Under the pieces are notes generated by a model. It saw only the letters and a list, made by a program, of their open reading frames with translations. It was not told where the DNA came from and made no database searches. A DNA stretch of 64,000 bases from positions 186,001 to 250,000 of the forward strand of contig NZ_CP051678.1 in NCBI RefSeq assembly GCF_012849055.1, given 5' to 3'. This stretch comes from Spirosoma rhododendri (GTDB taxonomy: Bacteria > Bacteroidota > Bacteroidia > Cytophagales > Spirosomataceae). Positions 51,676 through 60,781 of the stretch are shown here, piece after piece. Position 1 is the first letter of the stretch. Each line of letters begins with the position of its first letter. Both the position numbers and the translations under genes were made by a program.

Positions 51676-52692
51676 GTGACTACTTTACAAAGAGCCCTAT
51701 TCTACCTGCTGTTACTGGCGGGGGGCCTACTGAGCGCCCTGACGTGGACCTCCCTGATTAATAACAGCTCACTTTGGTTCTTGCAGGTACTCAATTTCCC
51801 CCGGTTGGCCATGTTGCTGGCCCTGATGAGCTGTTTGCTGCTGTTTCTGCTACTGCCTCATGGTTGGACGAGGGCCACATGGCTCTTCCTGGCCAGTCTA
51901 CTGCTCTCTATTGGCATTCAGGCTTACATTCTTTTTCCGTATTCCTCCCTCGCCCCAACGGTGGTTGAAACCGTGTCAAAAGCAGCCGTTAGCCAGCAAG
52001 CCACGTTTAGTATACTGGTGGCTAACGTTTGGATCGATAACCGTCATGCCCAGGAGCTATTGAGCATCATTGCCACCAAACAGCCAACGTTCGTGCTAAC
52101 CATGGAAGTGAACCAGTGGTGGGTTCACCAACTTGACGGACTAGGTAAGGAGTACCCCTACTGCATCAAGTATCCAACCCGGAACGCCTACGGCATGGCC
52201 TTGTATGCCAAACTACCACTCGACAAGCCCACCATTCGCTTCCTTCATCATCGACAGGTGCCGTCCTTTACGACTACCATCACCCTACCCAACAAGCGTC
52301 AGTTTCAACTCTGGACCTTACATCCGGTCGCCCCATTCCCTAGTCAGTATCCTACTAACATTGGCGGTAAAGAAGTGGCCTTGCTGCGAGCAGGCCGTCT
52401 GATTGCTCAGCAAGCGCAGCCAACGGTGGTGGCGGGGGACTTCAATGATGTGGGCTGGTCGCCCAATACGACCCAGTTTGCGGCCATTAGTGGCTTGCGG
52501 GACGTACGCCGGGGGCGGGGTATGTACAGCACCTTTGACGCCCGGTCGCTGTTGCTGCGCTGGCCCTTGGATTATGTATTTGTTTCGAGCCAGTTTAAGG
52601 TGCTGGCCGTGGAGCGGTTAGCCGCCTTTGGCTCGGATCATTTCCCCTATTACGTAGCGCTGGCCTACCAGCCAGGATTAGTAAGGCACTGA
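51676..52692 (+). CDS. Membrane-anchored endonuclease/exonuclease/phosphatase-family protein
   Basis: About 338 residues from the GTG at 51676. Three membrane helices occupy the first 95 residues (ALFYLLLLAGGLLSAL, LAMLLALMSCLLLFLLL, WLFLASLLLSIGIQAYILF). The EEP catalytic domain follows: FSILVANVWIDNRHAQ with the metal-binding Asn, TMEVNQWW with the Glu, VVAGDFNDVGWSP with the D-x-N pair, and FGSDHFPYYV with the SDH motif. The active site faces the periplasm by prediction. Substrates of this family range from DNA to phosphoinositides; here it is unknown. Confidence 0.85.
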   Translation: MTTLQRALFYLLLLAGGLLSALTWTSLINNSSLWFLQVLNFPRLAMLLALMSCLLLFLLLPHGWTRATWLFLASLLLSIGIQAYILFPYSSLAPTVVETVSKAAVSQQATFSILVANVWIDNRHAQELLSIIATKQPTFVLTMEVNQWWVHQLDGLGKEYPYCIKYPTRNAYGMALYAKLPLDKPTIRFLHHRQVPSFTTTITLPNKRQFQLWTLHPVAPFPSQYPTNIGGKEVALLRAGRLIAQQAQPTVVAGDFNDVGWSPNTTQFAAISGLRDVRRGRGMYSTFDARSLLLRWPLDYVFVSSQFKVLAVERLAAFGSDHFPYYVALAYQPGLVRH

Positions 52693-52977
52693 CTGATGCT
52701 GGCAGCGTTGGGATAAGCGGTTTGTCTAGCGTGGCTTTGACTCTCGGGTTTATGATTCTAATCTCAATACACCCCCGTCTCGGATAAGAGCGTTTCATGA
52801 TACGGGTCAAAGCAGTTGTGAATCTAAGGGGAAGCCACTCGACTAGAGCGGCTAGTCAATAGCAACTCCGCAATAATAACCAACTCCTGCACGAGCACTA
52901 GGCGCGGGCTCAGAAGACGAAGCTTCCACCCACCATACGCTATGAATGGAGCAATCGAGAGACGTAGAAGCCAAGTG

Positions 52978-54093
52978 TCAGTTGGGACAATCACCGGTCC
53001 GGGAATCCAATAGGGCCGGCACCGAAACAATCTCCACATCGGTGAAGCTCCGCAGATAGGCTTCGATGAATGGCTTGTGGGCGGCACCAACGATCAACAG
53101 GGCCCGCCCGCCGGCGATCGGAGCCGTCGCTTCCCGGATGGCCACCGCCATTTGTAGGTTCTGGGCTTCCCAAGCCGCTACCCGCTGCCGGCCCACCCGG
53201 CCCATCTTCGTACTGCGCAGCATCGAGAACCATTGGGCGTCGGCATCCAGCGCGCCAAACTTGGTCGAGTTCTTCCATTTAAAAACGGGCAGCACCTGAT
53301 CCGCTGAGCGTAGCTTCATGGTATCCTCGGGCACGGCCGCGAACGCCGCCGTGCGGTGATTGAACAGATCTTTCAACCCCGGTTCAGCCGCTACGGCTGC
53401 GTCCATAGCTGCGTCAAGCGGTAGGGCCACGTCACTGGCATGATCGCCCGCTCCGTAAAGCCGCTCTAAGCCCAGATCAGCTGCCAGGCGGGCTGCCATT
53501 GAGGTCAGCTCACTGCGCAGGCCAATAAAACGGTTGAGGCGTTTGACCAGAGCGGGAGACACGCCATCCTCCGCAATGCGTTCGGCGGGCGCCAGCCGCA
53601 GCCATTGTACCGTGGCCGAGAAGGGCTCCGCTGCGGCCACGAACCAGACGGCTAGCTGACGGCGCTGGGCGGGGGTCAGATTGCCTTTTGCCGCTAAACT
53701 ATCCGCTCGTACCAGAGCTTGTGCGGCGGAGAGTTGTAGCTGGGCCTGGGCCGTTTTAGCCATTTCTAGGGTTGGCCCACCGTACTGCCCAGCGTTACCG
53801 TGGTAGGCAGCGTAGGCCTCCAGGCCCATAACCTGCTCGCCGGGCATCGCCTCGGTCAAAATAACGTCAGGTTTATAGGTTCGTAGTCGACACAGGACGG
53901 GTTCTAGCCAAGCCACCTTGAAGCTGTCAGCCGCTGCGTCGAGATGCCAGACGCCGAAGACCATCACCTTGGTGGGAGGACTACCGAGTGTGGGCTTTGC
54001 GCTGGCCGGGTCGAAGGGTTTTTGTTTTTGGGCTTGCGCGTTGCTCAGTGAACAAAGTGATAGCCAGCCAGTAAGCAATAAACGAAAGAGCAT
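52978..54093 (-). CDS. DUF5694/TraB-like secreted protein
   Basis: A 371-residue protein with signal peptide LLLTGWLSLCSLSNAQA. KVMVFGVWHLDAAADSFKV (a G-x-x-H motif near residue 46) and the C-terminal ALLIVGAAHKPFIEAYLRSF (GAAH) match the TraB/Tiki/ChaN-like fold, in which two such motifs form the metal or substrate site. DUF5694 is the closest family I recognise. Residues DVILTEAMPGE supply a conserved acid. It is periplasmic, possibly a hydrolase. No operon partners are seen. Confidence 0.75.
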   Translation of the reverse strand: MLFRLLLTGWLSLCSLSNAQAQKQKPFDPASAKPTLGSPPTKVMVFGVWHLDAAADSFKVAWLEPVLCRLRTYKPDVILTEAMPGEQVMGLEAYAAYHGNAGQYGGPTLEMAKTAQAQLQLSAAQALVRADSLAAKGNLTPAQRRQLAVWFVAAAEPFSATVQWLRLAPAERIAEDGVSPALVKRLNRFIGLRSELTSMAARLAADLGLERLYGAGDHASDVALPLDAAMDAAVAAEPGLKDLFNHRTAAFAAVPEDTMKLRSADQVLPVFKWKNSTKFGALDADAQWFSMLRSTKMGRVGRQRVAAWEAQNLQMAVAIREATAPIAGGRALLIVGAAHKPFIEAYLRSFTDVEIVSVPALLDSRTGDCPN

Positions 54094-54305
54094 TGTTTTA
54101 AGCAGATCCAGAGAAACGGTTCGTAGGCAAACCCAAAAGTAACCGCTACACGATGATTCATCAACTATCAGGCTTGGCTAGTCTGCTAGATTCCTGTATT
54201 CTTTCTGTCTTATCGATGCTGAGCGTTTATCAGGAGCAACTGGCAGTAGCCGTTCGTAGCCGTAGGCGTCTCATTGAACGTTGATTTAGTGAGGGCGTTT
54301 GCTTA

Positions 54306-54467
54306 TCACTCCTTGAGTTGATCGGCCTTATTGAGAAAACTCTGTATTCTCAACTCTAGGTCTGCCCATCTGCTCGCTAAGCGCAGGCGCCGTTGCTCAA
54401 TCCGCTGTAAAAGCGCTGTGTTGTCGTTTTGAACTTGCTCATGACTAGCTGGTTTTGCTTTCTGCAT
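54306..54467 (-). CDS. Small coiled-coil protein
   Basis: A 53-residue frame: MQKAKPASHEQVQNDNTALL, QRIEQRRLRLASRWADLELR, ending NKADQLKE. Regular heptad-like Leu spacing suggests a coiled coil. No signal. It is isolated between the TraB-like gene and the second curlin locus. It resembles the many small helical proteins of Bacteroidota; function unknown. Confidence 0.4.
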   Translation of the reverse strand: MQKAKPASHEQVQNDNTALLQRIEQRRLRLASRWADLELRIQSFLNKADQLKE

Positions 54468-55044
54468 GTACAATAAACAAAACACCTAACCACATAGCTT
54501 CGCCAATATGGAAAAACGGGCGTTTCAAAAGACAGTGCTTTCCGGAAAGGCGCTAATGGCCAGCTTGTGATGTAAGACAAGATAATCCCCTGCATACGAC
54601 TCGCATAAGTATAGTCGATCATATGAAGGCCGGAGACCCTATAAAACTAAAACTTCTCACTAGCTGATATGATTATGTTTCGAAGTTGAGAGGGCGTGCA
54701 AGTGAAAGGATAGGTTCATTTAGTCTGTATTGCCGGGGTTATAGGAAATATAATTCTTATAACGTATATAACTCAGCGTCCGCAAGGTAAATCTACACCT
54801 GTGATCGGCAACAACTAGCTGATTCTGCGTGCATGGTAAGCAGGGGTTCGTCGCTGTTAGTGGCTAGCCAGGTGGCATGATCATTCATACCTAACAAAGC
54901 GTAGTCGGTACACAATAAGCCGGCCTTGGTATACGAATGGCCAAATACCGCCCGAATAAGGAGTGGCGGATGAGTGCGCGAAGTCGTCTACTAGAAGTAG
55001 TGCATTACCACACAAAAGACTAGCCCAAAACCACAGTACGCTGC
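54468..55044. other. Intergenic region leading into the second curlin locus
   Basis: No gene is accepted. From about 54810 the sequence resembles 13085-13315 (for example the stretch CGCGAAGTCGTCTA), the non-coding part of the duplicated block. Confidence 0.55.
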
Positions 55045-55245
55045 ATGAATCACACCGCGTGGATCAACCTACTGTTAATCGAAGATGTGCCTGTTAGGAC
55101 CATGAACCTGGTCGGCCGGCTGGAAGGCGAAAGCTACCGCGTCATCAGTAGTACCGACAATGGCCCAAGGCTCTCGACCTTTGCCGGTCGAACACCGTCG
55201 ATGCAGTCCTGGGCGACGGTGTCATTAACTCAAGCACATAAGTAA
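55045..55245 (+). pseudogene. Receiver-domain fragment, second copy
   Basis: The frame reads LLLIEDVPVRTMNLVGRLEG and YRVISSTDNGP, the first half of a receiver domain, then diverges (STFAGRTPSMQ) and stops at 66 codons. It corresponds to the fragment at 13316-13486 but has lost the helix after DNGP. Too short to function as a response regulator. Confidence 0.65.
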
Positions 55246-55557
55246 CTCCCATAAGCCACTTACAATTCACGTAAGCCGCGGGCTGTCAACTGGTCGACAC
55301 CCATAGGGAATAGCTATGTTCCCAACCGACGATTCGTGTACCCGACCCGCCCAGCGGGGTTCAGGCCGACTTACCCGAATCTACCCACCGCCGCTCACCA
55401 GGCAACGCTGGGTACCGCACCTATAACAAAGTGAAAACGCTCGCTGGCCAGGAGCTAATCACCCGACGGAAATGCTCTTACGATACAGAAAGGCGCATCG
55501 AACGCCAACAGACCCTACGTTTCAATTCATTCTCTTTAATTTTTACTACCCCAAATC

Positions 55558-56310
55558 GTGAAAAAAGTATTTCTTTCTCTCGCTGCGGCCTGTGCACTCA
55601 CCACGGCTTTTGCCCAAAACCAAGCGACCCTCGACCAATCTGGAACTAGTCAGCAGGCAACGATAAAGCAAGCTGGTCAGAACCAAGCATTGGTTACCCA
55701 GAACAACGGTACTGGAACGGGCGGTAATAGCCTGACGTCTAGCCAGACAGGGAGCTACAACTACCTGCAGTCTACGCAGTCTGGTACAACGAACACGGCC
55801 GATTTTAAGCAGAACTTACAGGGTAGTTCGTACGCCTACTCGACTCAGACGGGAACCTCAAACAAGGTCACATCCGAGCAGGCGAGTGTCACCCGTTCAT
55901 CTGCCTCAGCTTATTTCACGCAAACCGGTACCAGCAATGAGGCAACTCTCAGCCAGGTTGACAATGTTGACGGGCAGGGAGGCACAGTAGCTACATTTAA
56001 CCAAACCGGTACCAAAAACGTAGCCTCTATCAAGCAGGGTGATGCAAAAACGGGTGACGCGAATACGGCGACCATTACGCAAAACGGTAATTCGAATACC
56101 GCTAAGCTTGAGCAGGTAGGCGTTCTGAACAATGCCGACTTCTCTCAAATTGGCAACAGCAACGTAATCAAAGGGTTGAGTGGCGATGTCGCTATTCAGA
56201 ACGGTACGTCTAACAGCCTCACGATTGGCCAGACCAGTAATTTCAACACAGCTTCGGTTGGTCAGACGGGTACCGGCAACATGGGTACTATCCAGCAGGG
56301 CAACCAATAA
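55558..56310 (+). CDS. Curlin-repeat amyloid protein (CsgA-like), second locus
   Basis: A 250-residue protein starting at GTG, with signal peptide KKVFLSLAAACALTTAFAQ and the same curlin repeats as its paralogue at 13953-14708. Identical blocks such as VIKGLSGDVAIQNGTSN and FNTASVGQTGTGNMGTIQQG show close kinship. The paralogue uses ATG at the same position, so the start differs only by A/G. No csgEFG genes accompany it here; export probably relies on those at 18.7-21.2 kb. A matching hairpin follows. Confidence 0.85.
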   Translation: MKKVFLSLAAACALTTAFAQNQATLDQSGTSQQATIKQAGQNQALVTQNNGTGTGGNSLTSSQTGSYNYLQSTQSGTTNTADFKQNLQGSSYAYSTQTGTSNKVTSEQASVTRSSASAYFTQTGTSNEATLSQVDNVDGQGGTVATFNQTGTKNVASIKQGDAKTGDANTATITQNGNSNTAKLEQVGVLNNADFSQIGNSNVIKGLSGDVAIQNGTSNSLTIGQTSNFNTASVGQTGTGNMGTIQQGNQ

Positions 56311-56347
56311 TCGGTTCGCCTGAGCAGATCAAGCCTGCCATGGTACT

Positions 56348-56379
56348 AACAAGCCGCCCTGCCAGGAGGGCGGCTTGTT
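56348..56379 (+). terminator. Hairpin terminator after the second-locus curlin
   Basis: Perfect 13-bp arms AACAAGCCGCCCT and AGGGCGGCTTGTT with a 6-base loop. Compared with 14748-14781, stem changes are compensated. Confidence 0.75.
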
Positions 56380-56431
56380 CCTATTCTACCGAATAGCTCA
56401 TTACTTCTACTGCCCATACAACCTACCACTA

Positions 56432-56482
56432 AGCCAGACTGGGTCGGACAATACGGTTACAATCAATCAAGCAGCCAACTAA
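56432..56482 (+). pseudogene. 3' remnant of a giant curlin gene
   Basis: Sixteen codons SQTGSDNTVTINQAAN and a stop correspond to the end of the 870-residue curlin (NGSGNRATINQTGN). Upstream, sequence resembling the region before that gene's start (around 56400-56430) is joined directly to it. The bulk of a giant curlin gene has thus been deleted from this locus. Confidence 0.65.
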
Positions 56483-56489
56483 TGCTCGA

Positions 56490-56523
56490 CAGGAAGGCTG
56501 GACAAATAAATCCAGCCTTTCTG
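56490..56523 (+). terminator. Hairpin terminator of the deleted giant curlin
   Basis: Arms CAGGAAGGCTGGA and TCCAGCCTTTCTG (one G-T pair) with an 8-base loop; equivalent of 17498-17531. Confidence 0.65.
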
Positions 56524-56548
56524 TTCAGAACAGCTTACCATAAAGCTT

Positions 56549-56947
56549 ATGAAAAACATCATTCTTTTAGGGCTGGCGGCTTTAGGTGCCGCATCGGCCA
56601 CGGCACAAAATACAGCGGTTGTCAGCCAGCAGGGTAACACGCACGAATTATCGGTTGTGCAGCGGGGTTCGGGCAACACATCGGTAGTTAACCAAACAAC
56701 TGCCGGGTCTTCGAATCGGGTGGTCATTATGCAGTCGGGTGCCAACAATGTCGCCACTATTAACCAGGGCGGCGAGTCGACCAGCAGTGACACCAGCACG
56801 CAAAATACAGTCACGGCAACACAGGCCGGCGAGGGGGAAACCATCATAAACCAAACCAACGGAGGCAATACGATAAGCGTCTACCAGTCCGGTCTGGTCC
56901 CCATTGATAAAAAGAAGAAATCCAACCCGAAGCGGTCTACGAACTAA
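56549..56947 (+). CDS. Small curlin-repeat protein with basic tail, second locus
   Basis: A 132-residue paralogue of 17564-17962, with signal peptide KNIILLGLAALGAASATAQ and the same four curlin repeats and Lys-rich tail (DKKKKSNPKRS). It differs at only a minority of positions, far fewer than the other curlin pair, so it is under constraint or recently copied. If the protein nucleates fibres, the second locus would have a nucleator and a subunit but no exporter. Confidence 0.75.
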   Translation: MKNIILLGLAALGAASATAQNTAVVSQQGNTHELSVVQRGSGNTSVVNQTTAGSSNRVVIMQSGANNVATINQGGESTSSDTSTQNTVTATQAGEGETIINQTNGGNTISVYQSGLVPIDKKKKSNPKRSTN

Positions 56948-57673
56948 GTACAGCGGAGTCGATTCATCACCGCCTCTGTCAGATCAGCAAACGATCACCT
57001 TATGGGTAGTGCAGATACTATGAACCGGACGGCTCGAGTTCCGACCCTGCTACAGGAAATGACCGAGCGTGACTTTCGGCTGAACGTAGGCTTTTCCAAC
57101 GTTCGATACCGGCATTACTCACTGACAAAAAAGGGGGGCTGCCATTGCGGGGCAAAGACTAACAGCAGGAACTGAGCGACATACTAAAGTCGGGGGTGAC
57201 TGCTCCCTGACTGACTACACTACACAGGTAAGGAAGCGCTCTGTGCATGACCACTAAGCCAGGCAACCAGTAAGTCTTCTACCCGCGTTTTCGAAGTTAA
57301 TTGGCTAGTGTGGCAAATTCAACTATGCTCATACCCCCCCGCTATCGCTAAAGCCTGGCGGATCTGTTGCTGGATGGCAGTGGCCACCCCGTCGGGACTG
57401 GAGTGGAGGTTCCATACCCGTGGAAAGGGCAATAAAGATCTAGGGGAAGATGACTAGTAGTGCAATGGTACCCGGTTGCCTTAGGCATTGTTCGTTCATT
57501 TGCTATTAATGGAGTGTTCTTACAAAAACGCTCCCCCAGAAACGGAGAATGGGGAAGCGTACATGTAGATGCCTCACCAACTGGGTACGTCTTGAGGCGA
57601 ATCTCCTGCACCCGACACACGCATCTTAAGATAAATTAATCCTTTATTCACCCAGTCTTCAGATCAGTGCTCA
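56948..57673. other. 726-bp region without a confident gene
   Basis: A 50-codon plus-strand frame at about 57020-57172 (TLLQEMTERDFRLNVGFSNV) is possible but unsupported. A hairpin-like ACGCT-CCCCCA / TGGGG-AAGCGT occurs near 57538-57560. Nothing else is recognised. Confidence 0.5.
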
Positions 57674-57766
57674 ATGTTTGCTTTGATGATCACCTTAACC
57701 GTGACCATGAGCTGGACGCTGTGGCGTCACCACACATACACACACCGCTACAAGCCGTTTTACAGC

Positions 57767-58201
57767 ATGAAAACAACCAGCCTCTATCCTGTCCTGGTTA
57801 TTGAGAACGATGAGTATGTCACCGATGTCATGCGTCGAACCGCCGAGGGCAGCTTTCCAGAGGCCGTACTACAATTTGTCGTCGATGACCAAGCTGCCCA
57901 ACGCAGCTTACTGAGTACGAATCCACCGATGCCCAAGTTGATCATACACGGTACTTATCTGGAGCAACTCCTGACCGAGAGCGACACGAATCACTGGTTG
58001 AGAGAGCACCCGGTGGCTATTATTATCGCGCAGCTGGTACTGAGCCGCTTAGATTGGCCAACGAGCGCTGGTATTACACTCACCCTAGGCACACCAACTT
58101 ACTGCCCCAAGCCGGAGTTGATCGTCGAGTGGGCCTGTTTCTGGGCTCAGTTGCGTCGCTGTTGGAGCCAGCAGGCGGCTACCTCGCGCCTTTACCACTA
58201 A
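57767..58201 (+). CDS. Receiver-like protein lacking the phosphorylation aspartate
   Basis: About 144 residues from the ATG at 57767; the longer frame from 57674 adds an implausible N-terminus. YPVLVIENDEYVTDVMRRTA resembles the first strand, acidic pair and helix of a response-regulator receiver. At the position expected for the phosphorylated Asp it reads KLIIHGTYLEQ, without one, and a longer linker follows. It may be a phosphorylation-independent receiver, or an orphan of decayed origin. Neighbours give no clue. Confidence 0.5.
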   Translation: MKTTSLYPVLVIENDEYVTDVMRRTAEGSFPEAVLQFVVDDQAAQRSLLSTNPPMPKLIIHGTYLEQLLTESDTNHWLREHPVAIIIAQLVLSRLDWPTSAGITLTLGTPTYCPKPELIVEWACFWAQLRRCWSQQAATSRLYH

Positions 58202-58510
58202 ACCCACGTTAGAACGAAACACAGCTCGCCGAGTGGTAGGTTTTGCTTAACAGAGGCCTTAGTAGGCGGTTTTCTTACCGGTTACGCCCGCAGTTGATTA
58301 ACGGATCCGCTCAACCGCACCGCACCTATTTTCGTCAAAATGATTGCTGACTTTACTAGTCATGCGGTCAGAAATGGACACTACTCATTCGCTACTTTCC
58401 ACGCCAAGCAGTTGCTGTACGCAGTAAGTAAATTTTACGATAATTTCATGCTCTTTCCTTGTCACTATTTGCCTGGAATAAGTTAACCGCTCATAAACGT
58501 CTTCGTCCTT

Positions 58511-58717
58511 ATGTCAGTGGTGTTATTGGCCCAAGCTACTTTTATGGCAGTGGTGGCCTTCTTACTACAAGTCAGCTTAGCGGTTGCCTTCACGCGTCAG
58601 GCCGTGTTAACCAAAGAGGGTAGTTTTTGCCGGGTCAAGTGTACAATGGCGGCTTTTATGTACGGGGCAATTGCTGTACTGCTGGCGTGGTCTATACTGA
58701 ACAGGTATGGTGAGTAA
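58511..58717 (+). CDS. Small membrane protein
   Basis: A 68-residue protein with two hydrophobic helices (ATFMAVVAFLLQVSLAVAF and CTMAAFMYGAIAVLLAWSIL) and a basic loop between them. No family is recognised. The same frame stays open for 53 codons after its stop (see the following region). Confidence 0.5.
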   Translation: MSVVLLAQATFMAVVAFLLQVSLAVAFTRQAVLTKEGSFCRVKCTMAAFMYGAIAVLLAWSILNRYGE

Positions 58718-59191
58718 AGTGATCAGGGGAAGCGCACGGCATTAACTCGTAAGCCACTTTTTGATGACCTTGTTTTTGCTGTCGATGGCTATCGACGAAC
58801 AAATGGATTGGCATATCCTATCCTGGAAGACGAAGCAGCGCTTGCACTTACGTGCTTCTTAAACGGGCGATTTGAGTAACAACAGAACAGGTTCATCACA
58901 GGATCCCTTACTTTTGCCTACCGAACAACCACTTGTCCTATTCTAGTAATCCGCTGGTTGTTCGACTGTATGGAGCCTGCGTAGTAACTCGGCATAGCTT
59001 GGTGCAGTGGTAAAGTGTAATACATTTCACTGCATGTATTTTCCTGTAAATCCAGGTAACAATATAATTTTATATATACAATTAGCCGCTATTGAGTGAC
59101 AAATACTTTCTTTATCTTTCTAACTCAGCCCGGGTCATTAGCGAGGCCCATTTTGTTACTCGCTAATTAAGCTTAACTACATCTGTATTTT
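58718..59191. other. Intergenic region with an unstarted open frame
   Basis: Directly after the stop at 58715-58717 the same frame reads LFDDLVFAVDGYRRTNGLAY and ILEDEAALALTCFLNGRFE, ending at 58879. It has no start codon and may be a remnant or the tail of a gene joined by a mutated stop. The rest is AT-rich and without genes. Confidence 0.4.
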
Positions 59192-59749
59192 GTGTCTGAC
59201 AATTATAGCCTTATGTCGCTTCAGCATTCTCGTTCGTTTAAAAAACCAATCAGTAATGCGCCGTTAATAGTTGCGGTCCTACTAGTGTTTTTCTTTATAG
59301 GATTGCCGCTGTATTTTGTAGATCGAGCAGGTGAAGTCTCCACGACGACGCCAAACGCAGATACGACGACTTACACGCCCCGATACGGTTACGCGATACT
59401 CAGCGAAACAATGCCCGGCAATTTCAGTAATTATGCCGTGTTCGTACCCAAAGATGCCGATGAGCAAACTGTATTGGCAACGGCACAGCTCTTTAAAAAG
59501 GAACGATGCACAACAAACACGTGTAACGTTGTCACTTTCTGGAATGACAAAGATCAGTACAGCCTCTATGTGAAGAAGCAGGATGATGCGCAGTGGCGAA
59601 AAAAACACTGGGCAAAAATGTGTGAGGCTAATGTAGCGGACTATGTGGTTGGGGTCAATGAGTTTACCTTCTACCCCATGTTAGACAATGAGTATCGGAA
59701 ATACGGCGGTACGAAAAAACGTCCCACGCAAACTATGCATAACCTGTAG
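59192..59749 (+). CDS. Hypothetical membrane-anchored protein
   Basis: A 185-residue protein starting at GTG 59192 (an ATG at 59213 is also possible). One membrane helix, APLIVAVLLVFFFIGLPLYF, near residues 23-42 is followed by an extracytoplasmic region with YAVFVPKDADEQTVLATAQL, a Cys pair (ERCTTNTCNVV) that could form a disulphide, and KKHWAKMCEANVADYVVGVN. No family recognised. Confidence 0.6.
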   Translation: MSDNYSLMSLQHSRSFKKPISNAPLIVAVLLVFFFIGLPLYFVDRAGEVSTTTPNADTTTYTPRYGYAILSETMPGNFSNYAVFVPKDADEQTVLATAQLFKKERCTTNTCNVVTFWNDKDQYSLYVKKQDDAQWRKKHWAKMCEANVADYVVGVNEFTFYPMLDNEYRKYGGTKKRPTQTMHNL

Positions 59750-59872
59750 CCTTGGCTTGTCATTGGTTTTTCATTTGTTAAGCAAAGACAATGGCTTCTA
59801 TTGCACCAGTCGCCCGAAGGTTCAGCAATAAGTCATAGTGGGGCCGCCCAAAGACAAGGCTTTTTGCCGTAA

Positions 59873-60094
59873 ATGGTTGATAACTGGCTAATGTACATGA
59901 TAAGTCAACTTCGTGTATCGCTTTCCAAACTAGCGGTCACAGTTAGGCCATTGCCCGAACAAGCGCGGTATCAATACGAGATCTGGCCGATTAGCAGCCC
60001 ACCTGCTTACCGGTCTAGCGACGCTCCGATGGGCAGTGTACAGATAACAGCGGGCTTCATTGAGTTTGTCTATGACACACAAGCAGACGAATGA
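59873..60094 (+). CDS. Possible small hypothetical protein
   Basis: A 73-codon frame (LRVSLSKLAVTVRPLPEQAR, MGSVQITAGFIEFVYDTQAD) with a mildly hydrophobic start. The composition is plausible for a protein but nothing supports it beyond length. A terminator-like hairpin lies 66 bp downstream. Confidence 0.3.
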   Translation: MVDNWLMYMISQLRVSLSKLAVTVRPLPEQARYQYEIWPISSPPAYRSSDAPMGSVQITAGFIEFVYDTQADE

Positions 60095-60159
60095 GCACTT
60101 GATCCGACCAATCTGATTAGTACTCCGTGAAAGCCCAAGCAGGGTAGAGGGGCACAAAA

Positions 60160-60188
60160 AAAGCCTCGGTTCAATGAGCCAGGGCTTT
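60160..60188. terminator. Imperfect hairpin terminator
   Basis: AAAGCCTCGGTTCA can pair with TGAGCCAGGGCTTT with mismatches, flanked by an A-tract. It may serve the small gene upstream. Confidence 0.5.
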
Positions 60189-60291
60189 ATTATGAATCTA
60201 CATTAAAATTAAGCTGAAACACAAGATAGGTATTGCTGGTGAAGTAATACGCTAAGCAAGGCGTACTACTCCGTAGTCTCGGGACTCGCTA

Positions 60292-60525
60292 CTACTCAAT
60301 CACGATGCCTGTATGTTGCGCTAGGGCGGGGGCGATCTGGTTACCCTTGCGACGGGATGCGGCAATACGGACCTTGTTAAGCATGGTGACCACCAAAACT
60401 CGTTTATTTATAGTCTTACCCACCCAGCGCATATTAGTAATACCAGCTGCCGCGATGGCATAGGATTTATGTATTCGTATCAAGTCTGGTAACTGACTGG
60501 CTACCAACACTAGTCTTGTTTTTTT
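60292..60525 (-). pseudogene. LytTR-domain fragment
   Basis: About 75 codons match the second half of the LytTR DNA-binding domain in the gene at 63050-63502: LPDLIRIHKSYAIAAAGITN and MRWVGKTINKRVLVV, ending QIAPALAQHTGIVIE. The first strands of the domain and any start codon are missing upstream of 60525. A truncated paralogue, probably non-functional. Confidence 0.65.
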
Positions 60526-60693
60526 GTGATAGGTGTATTTTAATTAGCCTAACCCTAAGCTGGGGGTTTGTTTTATAACTAGGTATCCAATTTAGATGCC
60601 CTTTGCCTCACTAGCTCGGGGTCAGTTGAAGCGCATCCGTTGGCGACGGGTTGTAGCTCTCGAATACTTTAAAGGAAAGGCAATACTGAAGAG

Positions 60694-60720
60694 CGTCGCC
60701 CGACTGGGTGGCGTTTTCTT
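60694..60720 (+). terminator. Candidate rho-independent terminator
   Basis: CGTCGCCC pairs with GGGTGGCG (two G-T pairs) across a 4-base loop, followed by TTTTCTTT. No gene is clearly upstream on this strand, so it may be a relic. Confidence 0.4.
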
Positions 60721-60781
60721 TATGTCCCAAGAAAGGCTCCATAGTCAGCAACAGCTTAGATCTAGATAAGCGGGCAACTAA

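Larger units (their letters stand above)
54810..56385 (+). repeat. Segmental duplication, copy 2
   Basis: Counterpart of 13085-14790: the same order of receiver fragment, leader, curlin gene and hairpin. Beyond 56385 the similarity to the first locus jumps to the end of the giant curlin at about 56432, showing a deletion of most of that gene. Confidence 0.8.

Noticed and set aside
60594..60773. 58-codon plus-strand frame after the LytTR fragment
   Set aside because: A terminator-like hairpin with a T-tract lies within it.
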